Assembly: GCF_014197855.1 (NCBI RefSeq)
Contig: NZ_JACIGJ010000012.1
Coordinates: 62,001-126,000, forward strand
From: Roseospira marina
GTDB lineage: Bacteria > Pseudomonadota > Alphaproteobacteria > Rhodospirillales > Rhodospirillaceae
Length of the DNA: 64,000 nt
Direction of reading: 5' to 3'
Both the position numbers and the translations under genes were made by a program. The notes under the pieces are model-generated. The model ran no database searches. It had not been told where the DNA came from and saw only the letters and a list, made by a program, of their open reading frames with translations. Shown piece after piece: positions 8,617 through 18,014 of this stretch (position 1 is its first letter; every line of letters begins with the position of its first letter).

Positions 8617-9581
8617 GGGACCGGATCTCGAACGAGTCGATCATCGTCGTCGACTGGGGCACGACCAGCTTTCGGGCGTGGCTGGTGGACGCCGCGAGCG
8701 GCGCGGTGCTGGAAACCATCGCGCAGGGGCGTGGCCTGACCGCCATGACCGGTCTGTCGTTTCCCGAATATTGCGCCGGGCGGCTGGCACCCTGGAGAGA
8801 GGACGGCCGGGGTGTGCCGCCCGTCCTGATGGCCGGCATGGTCGGCGCGCCCTCCGGCTGGCGCACGGCGGATCAACCCTCCCTGCCGGTCGGCCCCGAG
8901 GTTCTGGCGGCCCACGTCGTGGCCGCGGAGGGACTCGACAACGCCTGGATCCTGCCCGGCGCGCACCGCCGGGATTCGAACGGCGACGTGGACGTGATGC
9001 GGGGGGAGGAGGTGCAGATCCTGGGCGCGCTCGCCCTGCTGGACCAAACCGAGGCCCGGTTTTGCCTGCCCGGCACGCACTCCAAATGGGCCCGGGCCGA
9101 GGGCGGCCGGCTGGTGGACTTCGCCACCTTCCTGACCGGAGAGATGCACGCGGTGCTGCTGGGCGCCAGTATCCTGGGGCAACCGGCCCAGGTGGAGGCC
9201 CCGTTCGATGCCGCCGCGTTCGACGCCGGACTGGCGCAGGCGGCGGGGCCGGAGGGCCTGCTGCACCACGTGTTCTCGTCGCGGGGCCGGTTCCTGTACG
9301 GCGCCCTGCCCCCGGCGGCCATCGCCAGCTTTCTATCCGGGACCCTGATCGGGGCGGAACTCGACGGGGCGCTGGCGCGAGATCCGGGCCTCCGCGACGG
9401 CCCGGTGATCCTGGTCGGCGGCGCCGCGCTGCGCGCCCCCTACGAACGTGCCCTGACCGCGCGCGGCCTGTCCGTGACCTGGGTGCCGGCCGATCGCGCC
9501 ACCATCGCCGGCGTGCGGGCGGTGGCGGACCGGATGGACGCCCTTGCGGACCGAACGCTCCCGCGTCATCCGGGTCCCTAA
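8613..9581 (+). CDS. dgoK: 2-dehydro-3-deoxygalactonokinase
   Basis: 322 residues. The sugar-kinase nucleotide fold is opened by IIVVDWGTTSFRAWLVD and there is a CLPGTHSKWA motif and a late GGAAL glycine motif, all characteristic of DgoK. It phosphorylates KDGal before the DgoA aldolase step. The ATG at 8613 overlaps the dgoA stop as ATGA; an upstream ATG at 8577 lies within dgoA and adds unlikely residues. Last gene of the galactonate operon; 117 bases separate it from the next gene. Confidence 0.9.
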   Translation: MRDRISNESIIVVDWGTTSFRAWLVDAASGAVLETIAQGRGLTAMTGLSFPEYCAGRLAPWREDGRGVPPVLMAGMVGAPSGWRTADQPSLPVGPEVLAAHVVAAEGLDNAWILPGAHRRDSNGDVDVMRGEEVQILGALALLDQTEARFCLPGTHSKWARAEGGRLVDFATFLTGEMHAVLLGASILGQPAQVEAPFDAAAFDAGLAQAAGPEGLLHHVFSSRGRFLYGALPPAAIASFLSGTLIGAELDGALARDPGLRDGPVILVGGAALRAPYERALTARGLSVTWVPADRATIAGVRAVADRMDALADRTLPRHPGP

Positions 9582-9698
9582 TCCGGACACCACAGCGAAC
9601 CGCACCGGCACGGCTTGCCTTGCCCGGCCCCGGCCACCCATACTGCGGACCGGCCGCGGATCGACCGGCGCGGCGGGACGGGCAGTCGGGACGCAGAT

Positions 9699-10931
9699 AT
9701 GGCAGGCCAGACGGACGGTCAGGACAGAACGGGGGGCGGCGCGTGCCGCGTGCTGCATATCTCGGCGGATTTTCCCGATCCGTTGCAGCCGGCCAAGACG
9801 CGCGCGATTTCCAACCTGATCGACCTGACGCACGACACGCTCGACCATCACGTCTATTCACTCAACCGCATCGGCCCCCGGCACACACTGGCGGCGCTGC
9901 CGTTCGGGCCGGACTGGCGCGCCGTGGCTTATCCGGGCCCGCCGCGCGGGCTGTTCTTGAAAACGTACCTGGACCGCGTCGCGGACTGGATTCGCGACGA
10001 CGTACGGGCACGGGGGCTGCGGGTTGATCTCGTGCACGCACACAAGCTGTCCACGGACGGGCTGGTCGGGGCCCGGCTCGCGACGGCGCTGGGCGTGCCG
10101 CTGATGGTGTCGTCCCAGGGGATTTCGGACGAGAAGATCCTGCGCGCCCGCCCGGACCTGCGCCGGGTCTGGCGCGCCATCTGGCGCGAGGCCGCCGTGA
10201 TGCTGCCGTTCGCGCCCTGGACCACGACTCTGCTGACCGAGCTGCTGGGCCCGCGCGCCGGGCCGACGGTCGTGCTGCCCTGCCCCAACGAACAGGACAC
10301 CGTGGTGGCCCCACGTCCCGCGGACCCCGTGGTCAAGACCTGCTTTCACCTGCGGGAGCACGCGCGCAAAAACGTACTCGGCCTGATACAGGCGGTCGCG
10401 GTGGCCGCCCGCACAGTGCCCGACCTGCGGCTCGAGATCCTGGGGGGCGGCGATCCGGCCGGCTGCGCCGCGGTGCAGGCGGCGATCCGGACGCACGCAC
10501 CGGACCGCTGCCGCCTTGTCGGCCCGGTGCCGCGCGAGCGCATCCAGGCGGAAATGAATGCGGCCTGTGCCTTTGTCCTGGTGCCGTTCCGCGAAAGCTT
10601 CGGCATGGTCTACACCGAGGCGCTGCTGTCCGGCGCCCCGGTGGTGCACGCGAACACCAACGGTATTGCCGGCTACTTCCCGGACACCGAGGCCGTTGTG
10701 GGCGTCCCTCCCGGCGACACGGACGGCCTGGCCGCCGTGCTGGTGGACCGCGTGCGACGGCAGGATACGATCAAGGCGGCGCTGCGGACCCTTCAGGACG
10801 CGGGCGGGCTCGATCCACTGCGCCGGGCGGGCATCCGGGCCACCTATCTTGCTGCGGTCGAGACCGCGCGCGGACGACACCGCACCGGACCCGGGGGGAG
10901 CCGGCCCGAAAGGAGTAATACGGCGGCATGA
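9699..10931 (+). CDS. Glycosyltransferase, GT4-type (GT-B fold)
   Basis: 410 residues. N-terminal VLHISADFPDPLQPAKTRAI is a GT-B donor-free domain opening; DLVHAHKLSTDG and LMVSSQGISDE are typical GT4 segments; the C-terminal half has CFHLREHARKNVLGLIQA, the KN/GL pattern, LVGPVPRERI, and the E-x7-E nucleotide-sugar motif in ESFGMVYTEALLSGAPVV. It probably adds a hexose-type sugar to a lipid-linked surface glycan in the cytoplasm; donor and acceptor are unknown. ATG 9699 is the last reasonable start before the conserved region. It overlaps the next GT2 gene by four bases (ATGA). Confidence 0.82.
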   Translation: MAGQTDGQDRTGGGACRVLHISADFPDPLQPAKTRAISNLIDLTHDTLDHHVYSLNRIGPRHTLAALPFGPDWRAVAYPGPPRGLFLKTYLDRVADWIRDDVRARGLRVDLVHAHKLSTDGLVGARLATALGVPLMVSSQGISDEKILRARPDLRRVWRAIWREAAVMLPFAPWTTTLLTELLGPRAGPTVVLPCPNEQDTVVAPRPADPVVKTCFHLREHARKNVLGLIQAVAVAARTVPDLRLEILGGGDPAGCAAVQAAIRTHAPDRCRLVGPVPRERIQAEMNAACAFVLVPFRESFGMVYTEALLSGAPVVHANTNGIAGYFPDTEAVVGVPPGDTDGLAAVLVDRVRRQDTIKAALRTLQDAGGLDPLRRAGIRATYLAAVETARGRHRTGPGGSRPERSNTAA

Positions 10932-11863
10932 CGGACCTCAGCATCCTGGTGGTGAGCTACAACACCCGCGCCCTGCTGCTGGACGCGCTGGCGGCGGTGC
11001 GGGACGTCGGGTGTTCCCGCCCCTACGAGGTAATCGTACTCGACAACGCCTCGTCGGACGGCTCGGCCGACGCGGTGGCGGAGCACTTCCCGGAGGTGCG
11101 GCTGATCCGCTCCGAGGACAATCACGGCTTCGCCAAGGGCAACAACATCGCCGCGCAGGAGGCCCGGGGCGCATGGCTGCTGCTGCTCAACCCCGACACG
11201 GCGCTGTACCCCGGCGCCCTCGACACCATCCTGGCGTTCGGCGAAGCGCATCCCAAGGGCGGGATCTACGGTGGGCGGACGTACTTTCCGGACGGCTCGC
11301 TGAACATCGCCTCGTGCTGGGGCCGGTCGACGCCGTGGAGCCTGTTCTGCTCCGCCTTCGGGCTCACCGCGCTGTTTCCCCGCTCCGCCCTGTTTCATCC
11401 GGAGCGGATGGGCGACTGGGCGCGCGACACGGAACGCGAGGTCGATATCGTGGTCGGCTGCTTCCTGCTGATCCGCAAGAGCCTGTGGGACGAGCTGGGC
11501 GGGTTCGACACCCGGTTCTGGATGTACGGCGAGGACGCCGACCTGTGCCTTCGGGCGCGCGCCCTGGGCTATAGACCCCGGATCACCCCCGACGCGGGCT
11601 TGATGCACATCATCGGCGCCAGCAGTTCGACCTCGGGCGCGAAACTCGCGCTGCTGGCCAAGGGCCGCGCCACCCTGATCCGGCGGCACTGGTCGGCGGT
11701 GTGGCGGCCGTGGGGCCGCGCCATGCAATGGGCCTGGGTCGCCAACCGCTATGCCGCCAGTGCGGTTCTGAGCACCGTGCTGCCGCGCCGCTTCGGCCCC
11801 GCGCGCGACAAATGGGCCGCCGTGTGGCGCAGCCGGGCCGACTGGCGAAACGGGTATTCGTGA
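10928..11863 (+). CDS. Glycosyltransferase, GT2 family
   Basis: 311 residues. GT-A fold with LSILVVSYNTRALLLDAL, VIVLDNASSDGSADAV, GFAKGNN and the metal-binding LLLLNPDTAL; later VVGCFLLIRKSLWDELGGFD and MYGEDADLCLRARALGYR are standard for rhamnosyl/WcaA-like GT2 enzymes. No convincing membrane anchor. Translationally coupled to the upstream GT4 and followed 54 bases later by an acyltransferase, so the three probably build and decorate one oligosaccharide. Sugar specificity not readable. Confidence 0.87.
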   Translation: MTDLSILVVSYNTRALLLDALAAVRDVGCSRPYEVIVLDNASSDGSADAVAEHFPEVRLIRSEDNHGFAKGNNIAAQEARGAWLLLLNPDTALYPGALDTILAFGEAHPKGGIYGGRTYFPDGSLNIASCWGRSTPWSLFCSAFGLTALFPRSALFHPERMGDWARDTEREVDIVVGCFLLIRKSLWDELGGFDTRFWMYGEDADLCLRARALGYRPRITPDAGLMHIIGASSSTSGAKLALLAKGRATLIRRHWSAVWRPWGRAMQWAWVANRYAASAVLSTVLPRRFGPARDKWAAVWRSRADWRNGYS

Positions 11864-11917
11864 GACCGCGCCCGAAAAAAACGATGAGACCAGCGCCAAC
11901 CGGAGGGAGCCCCCGCC

Positions 11918-12532
11918 ATGACCGACACACCGCCCCCCCCCGGGACCGAGGAGACCGCGCCACATAAGCGGTCCCTGTCGCGCGGCCGGCGGTTGCTGCG
12001 CCTGCTCGGCGGTCTCTTCAGTCCGGGCGCCTATCTGCACGCCCTCAAGATCGTCAACTACTACAACTACGCCCATGTCCAGCCGATGCGGCGGCTGCGC
12101 CGGGGGCCGGACTGCGCGATCAGCCCGACCGCCGTGTTCTCCGACGCCGAGCGCATCGAACTGGGCGCCCGGGTGCGCATCGGCGCCGGCTGTTACCTGT
12201 GGGCCGGCCCGCGCCACGGCACCATCCGCATCGGCGACGACTGCCTGTTCGGACCCGAGGTCATGATCACCGCCGCCGACTACCGCTTCAACGACGGGAC
12301 CCCGGTCACCAAGCAGCCCATGCAGGAAGGGAACGTCACCCTGGGCCGCGACGTCTGGCTGGCGACCCGAGTCATGGTGATGCCGGGCGTCACCATCGGC
12401 GACCACGCCATCGTGGGCGCGGGCGCCATCGTGACCAAAGACCTGCCGGCGCGCGCCATCGCGGTCGGGGCCCCGGCTCGGATCGTGGGGGAGCGGGCGG
12501 ACGTGGCGGCGGGCGACCGCCCCAAGGGGTAG
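11918..12532 (+). CDS. Hexapeptide-repeat acyltransferase (WcaF/maltose O-acetyltransferase type)
   Basis: 204 residues. Left-handed beta-helix repeats are obvious from residue ~70: ISPTAVFSDAERIELGARVR, IGAGCYLW, TIRIGDDCLFGPEVMI, VTLGRDVWLATRVMV, VTIGDHAIVGAGAIV, ending AVGAPARIV. The expected catalytic histidine region is partly altered (ITAADYRFNDG rather than the usual H-containing loop). The N-terminal ~65 residues are basic (KRSLSRGRRLLRLL). Probably O-acetylates a surface polysaccharide made by the two upstream transferases. GGAGGG precedes the ATG. Confidence 0.8.
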   Translation: MTDTPPPPGTEETAPHKRSLSRGRRLLRLLGGLFSPGAYLHALKIVNYYNYAHVQPMRRLRRGPDCAISPTAVFSDAERIELGARVRIGAGCYLWAGPRHGTIRIGDDCLFGPEVMITAADYRFNDGTPVTKQPMQEGNVTLGRDVWLATRVMVMPGVTIGDHAIVGAGAIVTKDLPARAIAVGAPARIVGERADVAAGDRPKG

Positions 12533-12554
12533 GGCCGCGCCGTCGTCCACCGGG

Positions 12555-12572
12555 GGCTTCGGCGCCGAAGCC
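12555..12572. terminator. Palindrome between convergent genes
   Basis: GGCTTCGGCGCCGAAGCC is a perfect 18-bp palindrome in the 39-base gap between the acyltransferase (ends 12532) and the minus-strand membrane gene (ends 12572). No T-run follows on either strand, so factor-independent termination is uncertain; the position fits a bidirectional end signal. Confidence 0.4.
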
Positions 12573-12856
12573 TATGCAGCCAGGGCCTGCCGTTCGAGGG
12601 CATCATTCCGAAGCTTGACCGCCACACCGGTCCAAATCAGGCCGATCGGCCAGGTGACCAGCCCGGCGAGCCCAGCGGTCAGCGGCAGGGTTATCATGTT
12701 AAGAACGATCATGACAATGGCGCCAAGTATCGTGGCGTAAAACATCCCCAGCGGACCGAAGAGTAATGCGAGAAGGAGGGCCATACCCATGCTCTTCTTC
12801 CTTGAAAGAAGAACTTGCGCCCTTACCTGACGGTCGGCGGTCATCGTATCGGTCAT
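12572..12856 (-). CDS. Small integral membrane protein of unknown function
   Basis: 94 residues with two hydrophobic helices (MGMALLLALLFGPLGMFYA and ITLPLTAGLAGLVTWPIGLI) after a short polar N-terminus and a charged C-terminal end (VKLRNDALERQAL). The FGPLG turn between helices is seen in small TM2-like and superinfection-immunity-like proteins, but no family can be assigned with confidence. ATG 12856 is used; the frame stays open to 12946 without membrane-protein character. Monocistronic, downstream of proB on the same strand by about 200 bases. Confidence 0.65.
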   Translation of the reverse strand: MTDTMTADRQVRAQVLLSRKKSMGMALLLALLFGPLGMFYATILGAIVMIVLNMITLPLTAGLAGLVTWPIGLIWTGVAVKLRNDALERQALAA

Positions 12857-13058
12857 AGTTCGGCGTCCTGCTTTTTCCGTGTGCGGCGCGGATTGTGAAT
12901 CGGCCCCGGACGTTTCGCGTGAAGGGGTCGACTCAGGCCGTCCCACACATGATGGCTGACCCGGACAACAAAGCGGAAGTCGCGGGCGAAAACCACATTT
13001 ATGTGTGGCATGTCCCTTGATCGGAGCGCCGAGGCCCGGTCCAAACGGGTCGCCGCCG

Positions 13059-14252
13059 TCAGGTCAGCGCCAGATCGTCGCGGTGCACCAACTCGTCGGG
13101 TCCCCGATAGCCCAGCACGTCCTCGATATCGCCGGTCCGGTGGCCCGCCAGCTTGGCGGCCTCGTCGGCCGGGTAGTTGGTGAGCCCCACACCCAGGCGT
13201 CGGCCCTTCGGATCCAGGATGCGCACGGCCGCGCCCTTTTGGAACCGGCCATCCACCCGCGTCACCCCCGCCGGCAACAAGCTCTTGCCGTCCATCAGGG
13301 CACGCACCGCGCCGGCATCCAGCACCAGCGCACCCTCGGGCTTCAGCGCGCCGGCGATCCAGCGCTTGCGGGCGGCGCGCGGCTCCTGCGCCGGGACGAA
13401 CCACGTGCAGGGCCCTCCGGCCTCCAGCGCGCCCAGCGGCCCCAGCCCCTTGCCCGGGGCGATGGCCATGGCGCAGCCGGCATCCATGGCGATGCGCGCC
13501 GCGATCAGCTTCGTGACCATGCCGCCGGTGCCCATCGAGGAGCCGGCCGCTCCGGCCATGGCCTCGATCTCCGGCGTCATGGCGCGCACCTCGTCCAGGC
13601 GGCGGGCGGTCGGGTCGACGCGCGGGTTGGCGGTGTACAGCCCGTCGATGTCGGACAGCAGCACCAACGCATCGGCGGAGACCATGGCCGCGACCCGCGC
13701 GGCGAGGCGGTCATTGTCGCCGAACCGGATCTCCTGCGTGGTCACGGTGTCGTTCTCGTTGACCACCGGCACCGCGCCCAGGGACAGCAGTTGCTCGAAG
13801 GTCTTGCGGGCGTTGAGATAACGGCGCCGGTTCTCGCTGTCGTCCAGGGTCATCAGCACCTGGGCCACCGTGATGTCGTGATGGGCCAGCGCCTCCTGCC
13901 AGGCGTGCGCCAGCCGAATCTGGCCGGTGGCGGCGGCGGCCTGCTTCTCCTCCAGGCGGAGAATATGGTGCGGGTCGGTCAGGCCGAGGATGCGCCGGCC
14001 GACGGCGACCGCGCCGGAGGACACCAGGATCACCTCCTGCCCGCGCCGGCGCAGCAGCGCGACCTCGTCGGTCAGGGCGTCCAGCCACGTCCGGTGGGTC
14101 TTGCCGGTGCGGTCATCCACCAGCAAGGCGGAGCCGATCTTGACGACGATCCGCCGCGCCGCCCGCAGACGCCCGGTGGCGTCCACGCCGGCCAGGGGTT
14201 GCACGGCGGCCTCGGCGGAGTCCTGGGGGGGATGCGAACGCATGGTGTCCAT
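13059..14252 (-). CDS. proB: Glutamate 5-kinase with C-terminal PUA domain
   Basis: 397 residues; first step of proline synthesis (ATP + glutamate to glutamyl-5-phosphate) in the cytosol. Amino-acid-kinase fold: [14 protein letters not shown] near residue 35, [57 protein letters not shown], and GTGGMVTKL for nucleotide binding. The last ~80 residues ([20 protein letters not shown] on) form the PUA domain of full-length ProB. Start is ATG 14252; a second ATG at 14243 is possible and neither has a strong binding site. It follows obgE by 50 bases, a conserved alphaproteobacterial pairing. Confidence 0.95.
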   Translation of the reverse strand: MDTMRSHPPQDSAEAAVQPLAGVDATGRLRAARRIVVKIGSALLVDDRTGKTHRTWLDALTDEVALLRRRGQEVILVSSGAVAVGRRILGLTDPHHILRLEEKQAAAATGQIRLAHAWQEALAHHDITVAQVLMTLDDSENRRRYLNARKTFEQLLSLGAVPVVNENDTVTTQEIRFGDNDRLAARVAAMVSADALVLLSDIDGLYTANPRVDPTARRLDEVRAMTPEIEAMAGAAGSSMGTGGMVTKLIAARIAMDAGCAMAIAPGKGLGPLGALEAGGPCTWFVPAQEPRAARKRWIAGALKPEGALVLDAGAVRALMDGKSLLPAGVTRVDGRFQKGAAVRILDPKGRRLGVGLTNYPADEAAKLAGHRTGDIEDVLGYRGPDELVHRDDLALT

Positions 14253-14302
14253 CGGAGGGTCGAAAGAACGGGGAGCCGCGCGGGTCAAACGCGCGGCGGA
14301 AA

Positions 14303-15421
<1,119 letters not shown>

Positions 15422-15502
15422 TCACTGCACGGGCCGCACACCGAAGCGGCCCAGGGTTACCGGCTTGGGTCTGCCACCCGAAGGGGGACGGCACAACGCC
15501 GG

Positions 15503-15535
15503 ACACCGCCGGGCGCGCGGGGCATCCGGCGGTGT
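15503..15535. repeat. Inverted repeat upstream of obgE
   Basis: Arms ACACCGCCGG (15503-15512) and CCGGCGGTGT (15526-15535) are perfect complements around a 13-base loop. It lies in the 250-base gap between the ahcY stop and the obgE start, so it could cap the ahcY transcript or lie in the obgE leader. No T-run follows in either direction. Confidence 0.4.
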
Positions 15536-15659
15536 GGACCCGTCATACCAAATCCGGCGCCGTTCTGGCATGGTTTCGTGACCCGAACCGGCGCCGTCTG
15601 TGCGCAACGGCCCGCGCGGACGCCGGAGCCCAACCCCCGGCGCCGCACGGCCGATAGGA

Positions 15660-16952
15660 TTAGTAGCGGTAGGTGTCGGGCTTGAACGGACCCTGTGGGG
15701 TCACGCCGATGTACGCGGCCTGTTCTTCCGACAAGGTTTCCAACTCGACGCCCAGCTTGCCCAGGTGCAGCGAGGCCACCTTTTCGTCGAGGTGCTTGGG
15801 CAGCACGTAGACCTGACGCTCGTACTTGTCGGCGTGGTTCCACAGCTCGATCTGGGCAAGCACCTGGTTGGTGAACGAGGCGCTCATGACGAAGCTGGGG
15901 TGACCGGTGGCGCAGCCCAGGTTCACCAGTCGGCCCTCGGCCAGCACGATGATGCGCTTGCCGTCCGGAAACTCGACCTCGTCGACCTGCGGCTTGATGT
16001 TATCCCACTTGTAGTTGCGCAGGGCGCTGATCTGGATCTCGCTGTCGAAGTGCCCGATGTTGCACACGATGGCGCGGTCCTTCATGGCCCGCATGTGGTC
16101 CAGCGTGATGACGTCGAGGTTGCCGGTGCAGGTGACGAAGATGTCACCGCGCGGGGCGGCCTTGTCCATGGTGGAGACCTCGTAGCCTTCCATCGCGGCC
16201 TGCAGGGCGCAGATGGGATCGGCCTCGGTCACCAGCACGCGGCAGCCGGCGCTGCGCAGGGACTCGGCGGAGCCCTTGCCGACGTCGCCGAAACCGGCCA
16301 CGACCGCGATCTTGCCCGCCATCATGACGTCGGTGGCGCGGCGGACACCGTCCACCAGGCTTTCACGGCAGCCGTACTTGTTGTCGAACTTCGACTTGGT
16401 GACGCTGTCGTTCACATTGATGGCGGGGCACTGCAGGGTGCCTTTCTTCGCCATCTCATAGAGGCGGTGAACGCCGGTCGTGGTTTCCTCAGACAGGCCA
16501 CGCACGTCCTTCAGCAGCTCGGGGTACTTCTCATGCATGACCTGGGTCAAGTCGCCGCCGTCATCCAGGATCATGTTCGGGCGCCAGTCGTCCGGGCCGA
16601 AGATGGTCTGCTCGATGGCCCACCAGAATTCCTCGTCGTTCATGCCCTTCCAGGCGAACACGGGAATGCCGGCGGCGGCGATCGCGGCGGCGGCCTGATC
16701 CTGGGTGGAGAAGATATTGCAAGAGGACCAGCGGACCTCGGCGCCCAGCGCGATCAGAGTCTCGATCAGCACCGCCGTCTGGATGGTCATGTGCAGGCAG
16801 CCGGCGATGCGGGCGCCCTTCAGCGGCTGCGACGCGCCGTATTCCTCGCGCGTGGCCATCAGGCCCGGCATTTCGGTCTCGGCGATGTTGATTTCCTTGC
16901 GGCCCCAATCGGCGAGGCTCAGGTCCTTGACCTTGTAATCGGTGAACGTCAT
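15660..16952 (-). CDS. ahcY: S-adenosylhomocysteine hydrolase
   Basis: 430 residues. Splits SAH to adenosine and homocysteine with tightly bound NAD, in the methionine/SAM cycle. Recognisable are [32 protein letters not shown], the substrate region [35 protein letters not shown], the NAD-binding [24 protein letters not shown], and the conserved C-terminus [12 protein letters not shown] 16952 is decided by homology. The promoter region holds a perfect 20-bp AT-rich palindrome (17037-17056), so it is probably controlled by a SAH-responsive regulator. Confidence 0.98.
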   Translation of the reverse strand: MTFTDYKVKDLSLADWGRKEINIAETEMPGLMATREEYGASQPLKGARIAGCLHMTIQTAVLIETLIALGAEVRWSSCNIFSTQDQAAAAIAAAGIPVFAWKGMNDEEFWWAIEQTIFGPDDWRPNMILDDGGDLTQVMHEKYPELLKDVRGLSEETTTGVHRLYEMAKKGTLQCPAINVNDSVTKSKFDNKYGCRESLVDGVRRATDVMMAGKIAVVAGFGDVGKGSAESLRSAGCRVLVTEADPICALQAAMEGYEVSTMDKAAPRGDIFVTCTGNLDVITLDHMRAMKDRAIVCNIGHFDSEIQISALRNYKWDNIKPQVDEVEFPDGKRIIVLAEGRLVNLGCATGHPSFVMSASFTNQVLAQIELWNHADKYERQVYVLPKHLDEKVASLHLGKLGVELETLSEEQAAYIGVTPQGPFKPDTYRY

Positions 16953-17036
16953 CGGGAGGTCTCTCCGGTCGGCGGGAGGAAGTGCGGCCGCCCACCCCGC
17001 CCGAAACGGGTCGGAGGGCGATCCGGCTGCCGCAGA

Positions 17037-17056
17037 ATATAAAGATATCTTTATAT
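17037..17056. promoter_or_regulatory. Perfect 20-bp palindromic operator upstream of ahcY
   Basis: ATATAAAGATATCTTTATAT is its own reverse complement and stands out as an AT island in GC-rich DNA, about 85 bases before the ahcY start. AT-rich palindromes of this form upstream of methionine-cycle genes are attributed to ArsR-type SAH-responsive repressors (SahR/SamR type) in proteobacteria (recollection of the family, not checked). The regulator gene is not in the window. Confidence 0.7.
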
Positions 17057-17114
17057 GTTTATCAAGCCGATTTTTGGCGGGCTGGATTTTTGGGCGGCTC
17101 TCGGGGCGCCCACG

Positions 17115-17150
17115 AAAAAGACCGCCGCGCCCGGTGGGGGCACGGCGGCC
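17115..17150 (-). terminator. Rho-independent terminator of the phasin gene
   Basis: On the minus strand GGCCGCCGTGC pairs with GCGCGGCGGTC (11 pairs, two of them G-U) around a nine-base loop, followed at once by TTTTT. It lies about 140 bases after the phasin stop and upstream of the ahcY palindrome, separating the two transcripts. Confidence 0.75.
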
Positions 17151-17245
17151 TGAATGATATTCGCCGAAAGGGTCAGCCCCGGTCCGGTTGCCGCCGCACA
17201 TTGGCGTGCAGCGCAACGGACGACGTCAGCCAGGACGTGCGGCCC

Positions 17246-17296
17246 GGCGCTTACCCAGGGGCTTACCCCGGGGGCTTACCCCGGCTGGGGCTTACG
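17246..17296. repeat. Short degenerate tandem repeat over the phasin stop codon
   Basis: On the minus strand the unit TAAGCCCC(n)GGGG recurs about three and a half times with a 12 to 17-base period, starting with the phasin stop codon itself. Each unit carries a TAA in register with the repeat. Probably replication slippage; no coding or regulatory role is evident. Confidence 0.55.
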
Positions 17297-17768
17297 ACGC
17301 GCTGGATGCGCCGGTGGCGGCCTTCTTCGGCGCGGGCTTCGGCGCCTCGGCCTTGTCCATCATGCCCTTCATTTCCTCAAGCGTTTCGCTGAACCGCTTG
17401 TTGAGCAGCTCGAAGACCTCGTTATTGGACTTCGCGAGCAGCTCGGACATTTCCCGCATGTTGGAGATCATGCGCTCGAAGGCCTGCTTGGCCATGTCCG
17501 TCTGGCGGGCGATGGCGTCCTGCGGGTCCTTCATGTCGCCCATCGACTGGGCCGTCTTCGCATACTCTTCGATGCTCTGGCGCAGCAGTTCGGCCTGACG
17601 TTGCATCACCGCCTGCATGCCTTCGAAGGCAAGACGGTTGGCGTTGGTCAGGGCCTCCATGTTCTTTTTCTGGCTTTCGACGATGGCGTCCAGATCCACG
17701 CCGGGAATCTTCATGTCATGCAGGTACTTGGTGAAGTCGAAATCGAAAAACTCGGGCTGCTTGGCCAT
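17292..17768 (-). CDS. Phasin (polyhydroxyalkanoate granule-associated protein)
   Basis: 158 residues. MAKQPEFFDFDFTKYLHDMK opens like alphaproteobacterial phasins, followed by an amphipathic, coiled-coil helix region (VESQKKNMEALTNANRLAFE, QAELLRQSIEEYAKTAQSM, ISNMREMSELLAKSNNEVFE) and an Ala/Pro/Lys-rich tail. Phasins coat PHB granules. ATG 17768 is preceded by GGAGAGG; an upstream in-frame Met lacks one. A TTGACA-17-TATCGT promoter and TGC-N3-GCA boxes lie upstream, suggesting control by the PHA-responsive repressor PhaR. Confidence 0.9.
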   Translation of the reverse strand: MAKQPEFFDFDFTKYLHDMKIPGVDLDAIVESQKKNMEALTNANRLAFEGMQAVMQRQAELLRQSIEEYAKTAQSMGDMKDPQDAIARQTDMAKQAFERMISNMREMSELLAKSNNEVFELLNKRFSETLEEMKGMMDKAEAPKPAPKKAATGASSAS

Positions 17769-17870
17769 GGATCCTCTCCAATGTGAGAGCAAAGCGAGGG
17801 TGGAGGGATGGAGCATCCGGTGCCGACGCCATACATGTCATTCGAGCGCCAGGCAACTCATTCCGCCTTC

Positions 17871-17899
17871 ACGATAGGAACGGGGCGGCATCGTGTCAA
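17871..17899 (-). promoter_or_regulatory. Sigma-70 promoter of the phasin gene
   Basis: Minus strand TTGACA (plus 17894-17899) and TATCGT (plus 17871-17876) are separated by exactly 17 bases. The predicted transcript would have a leader of about 95 bases before the phasin ATG. Confidence 0.65.
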
Positions 17900-17903
17900 C
17901 GAC

Positions 17904-17943
17904 ATTTTTGTGCACCGCACAAAAATCAAAATGCTGCAACGCA
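17904..17943. promoter_or_regulatory. Inverted repeat and TGC-N3-GCA boxes, candidate PhaR operator
   Basis: Perfect arms ATTTTTGTGC (17904-17913) and GCACAAAAAT (17917-17926) with a 3-base spacer contain TGC-ACC-GCA. A second box CTGC-AAC-GCA follows at 17934-17943. PhaR of Rhodobacter and Paracoccus recognises CTGC-N3-GCAG-like sites at phasin promoters (family knowledge). The site abuts the -35 element of the phasin promoter. It is not a terminator because no T-run follows the stem. Confidence 0.5.
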
Positions 17944-18014
17944 CCGTGCGGACCAAGCCCCCCCACGGAGCGGGATCCGCGCGGCAAGGACACCCGGTCT
18001 GAACGCCCGGTCCG

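Noticed and set aside
17904..17926. Terminator of the TetR/COQ9-like gene
   Set aside because: The stem is good but no T-run follows on the minus strand; its position against the phasin -35 fits an operator better.
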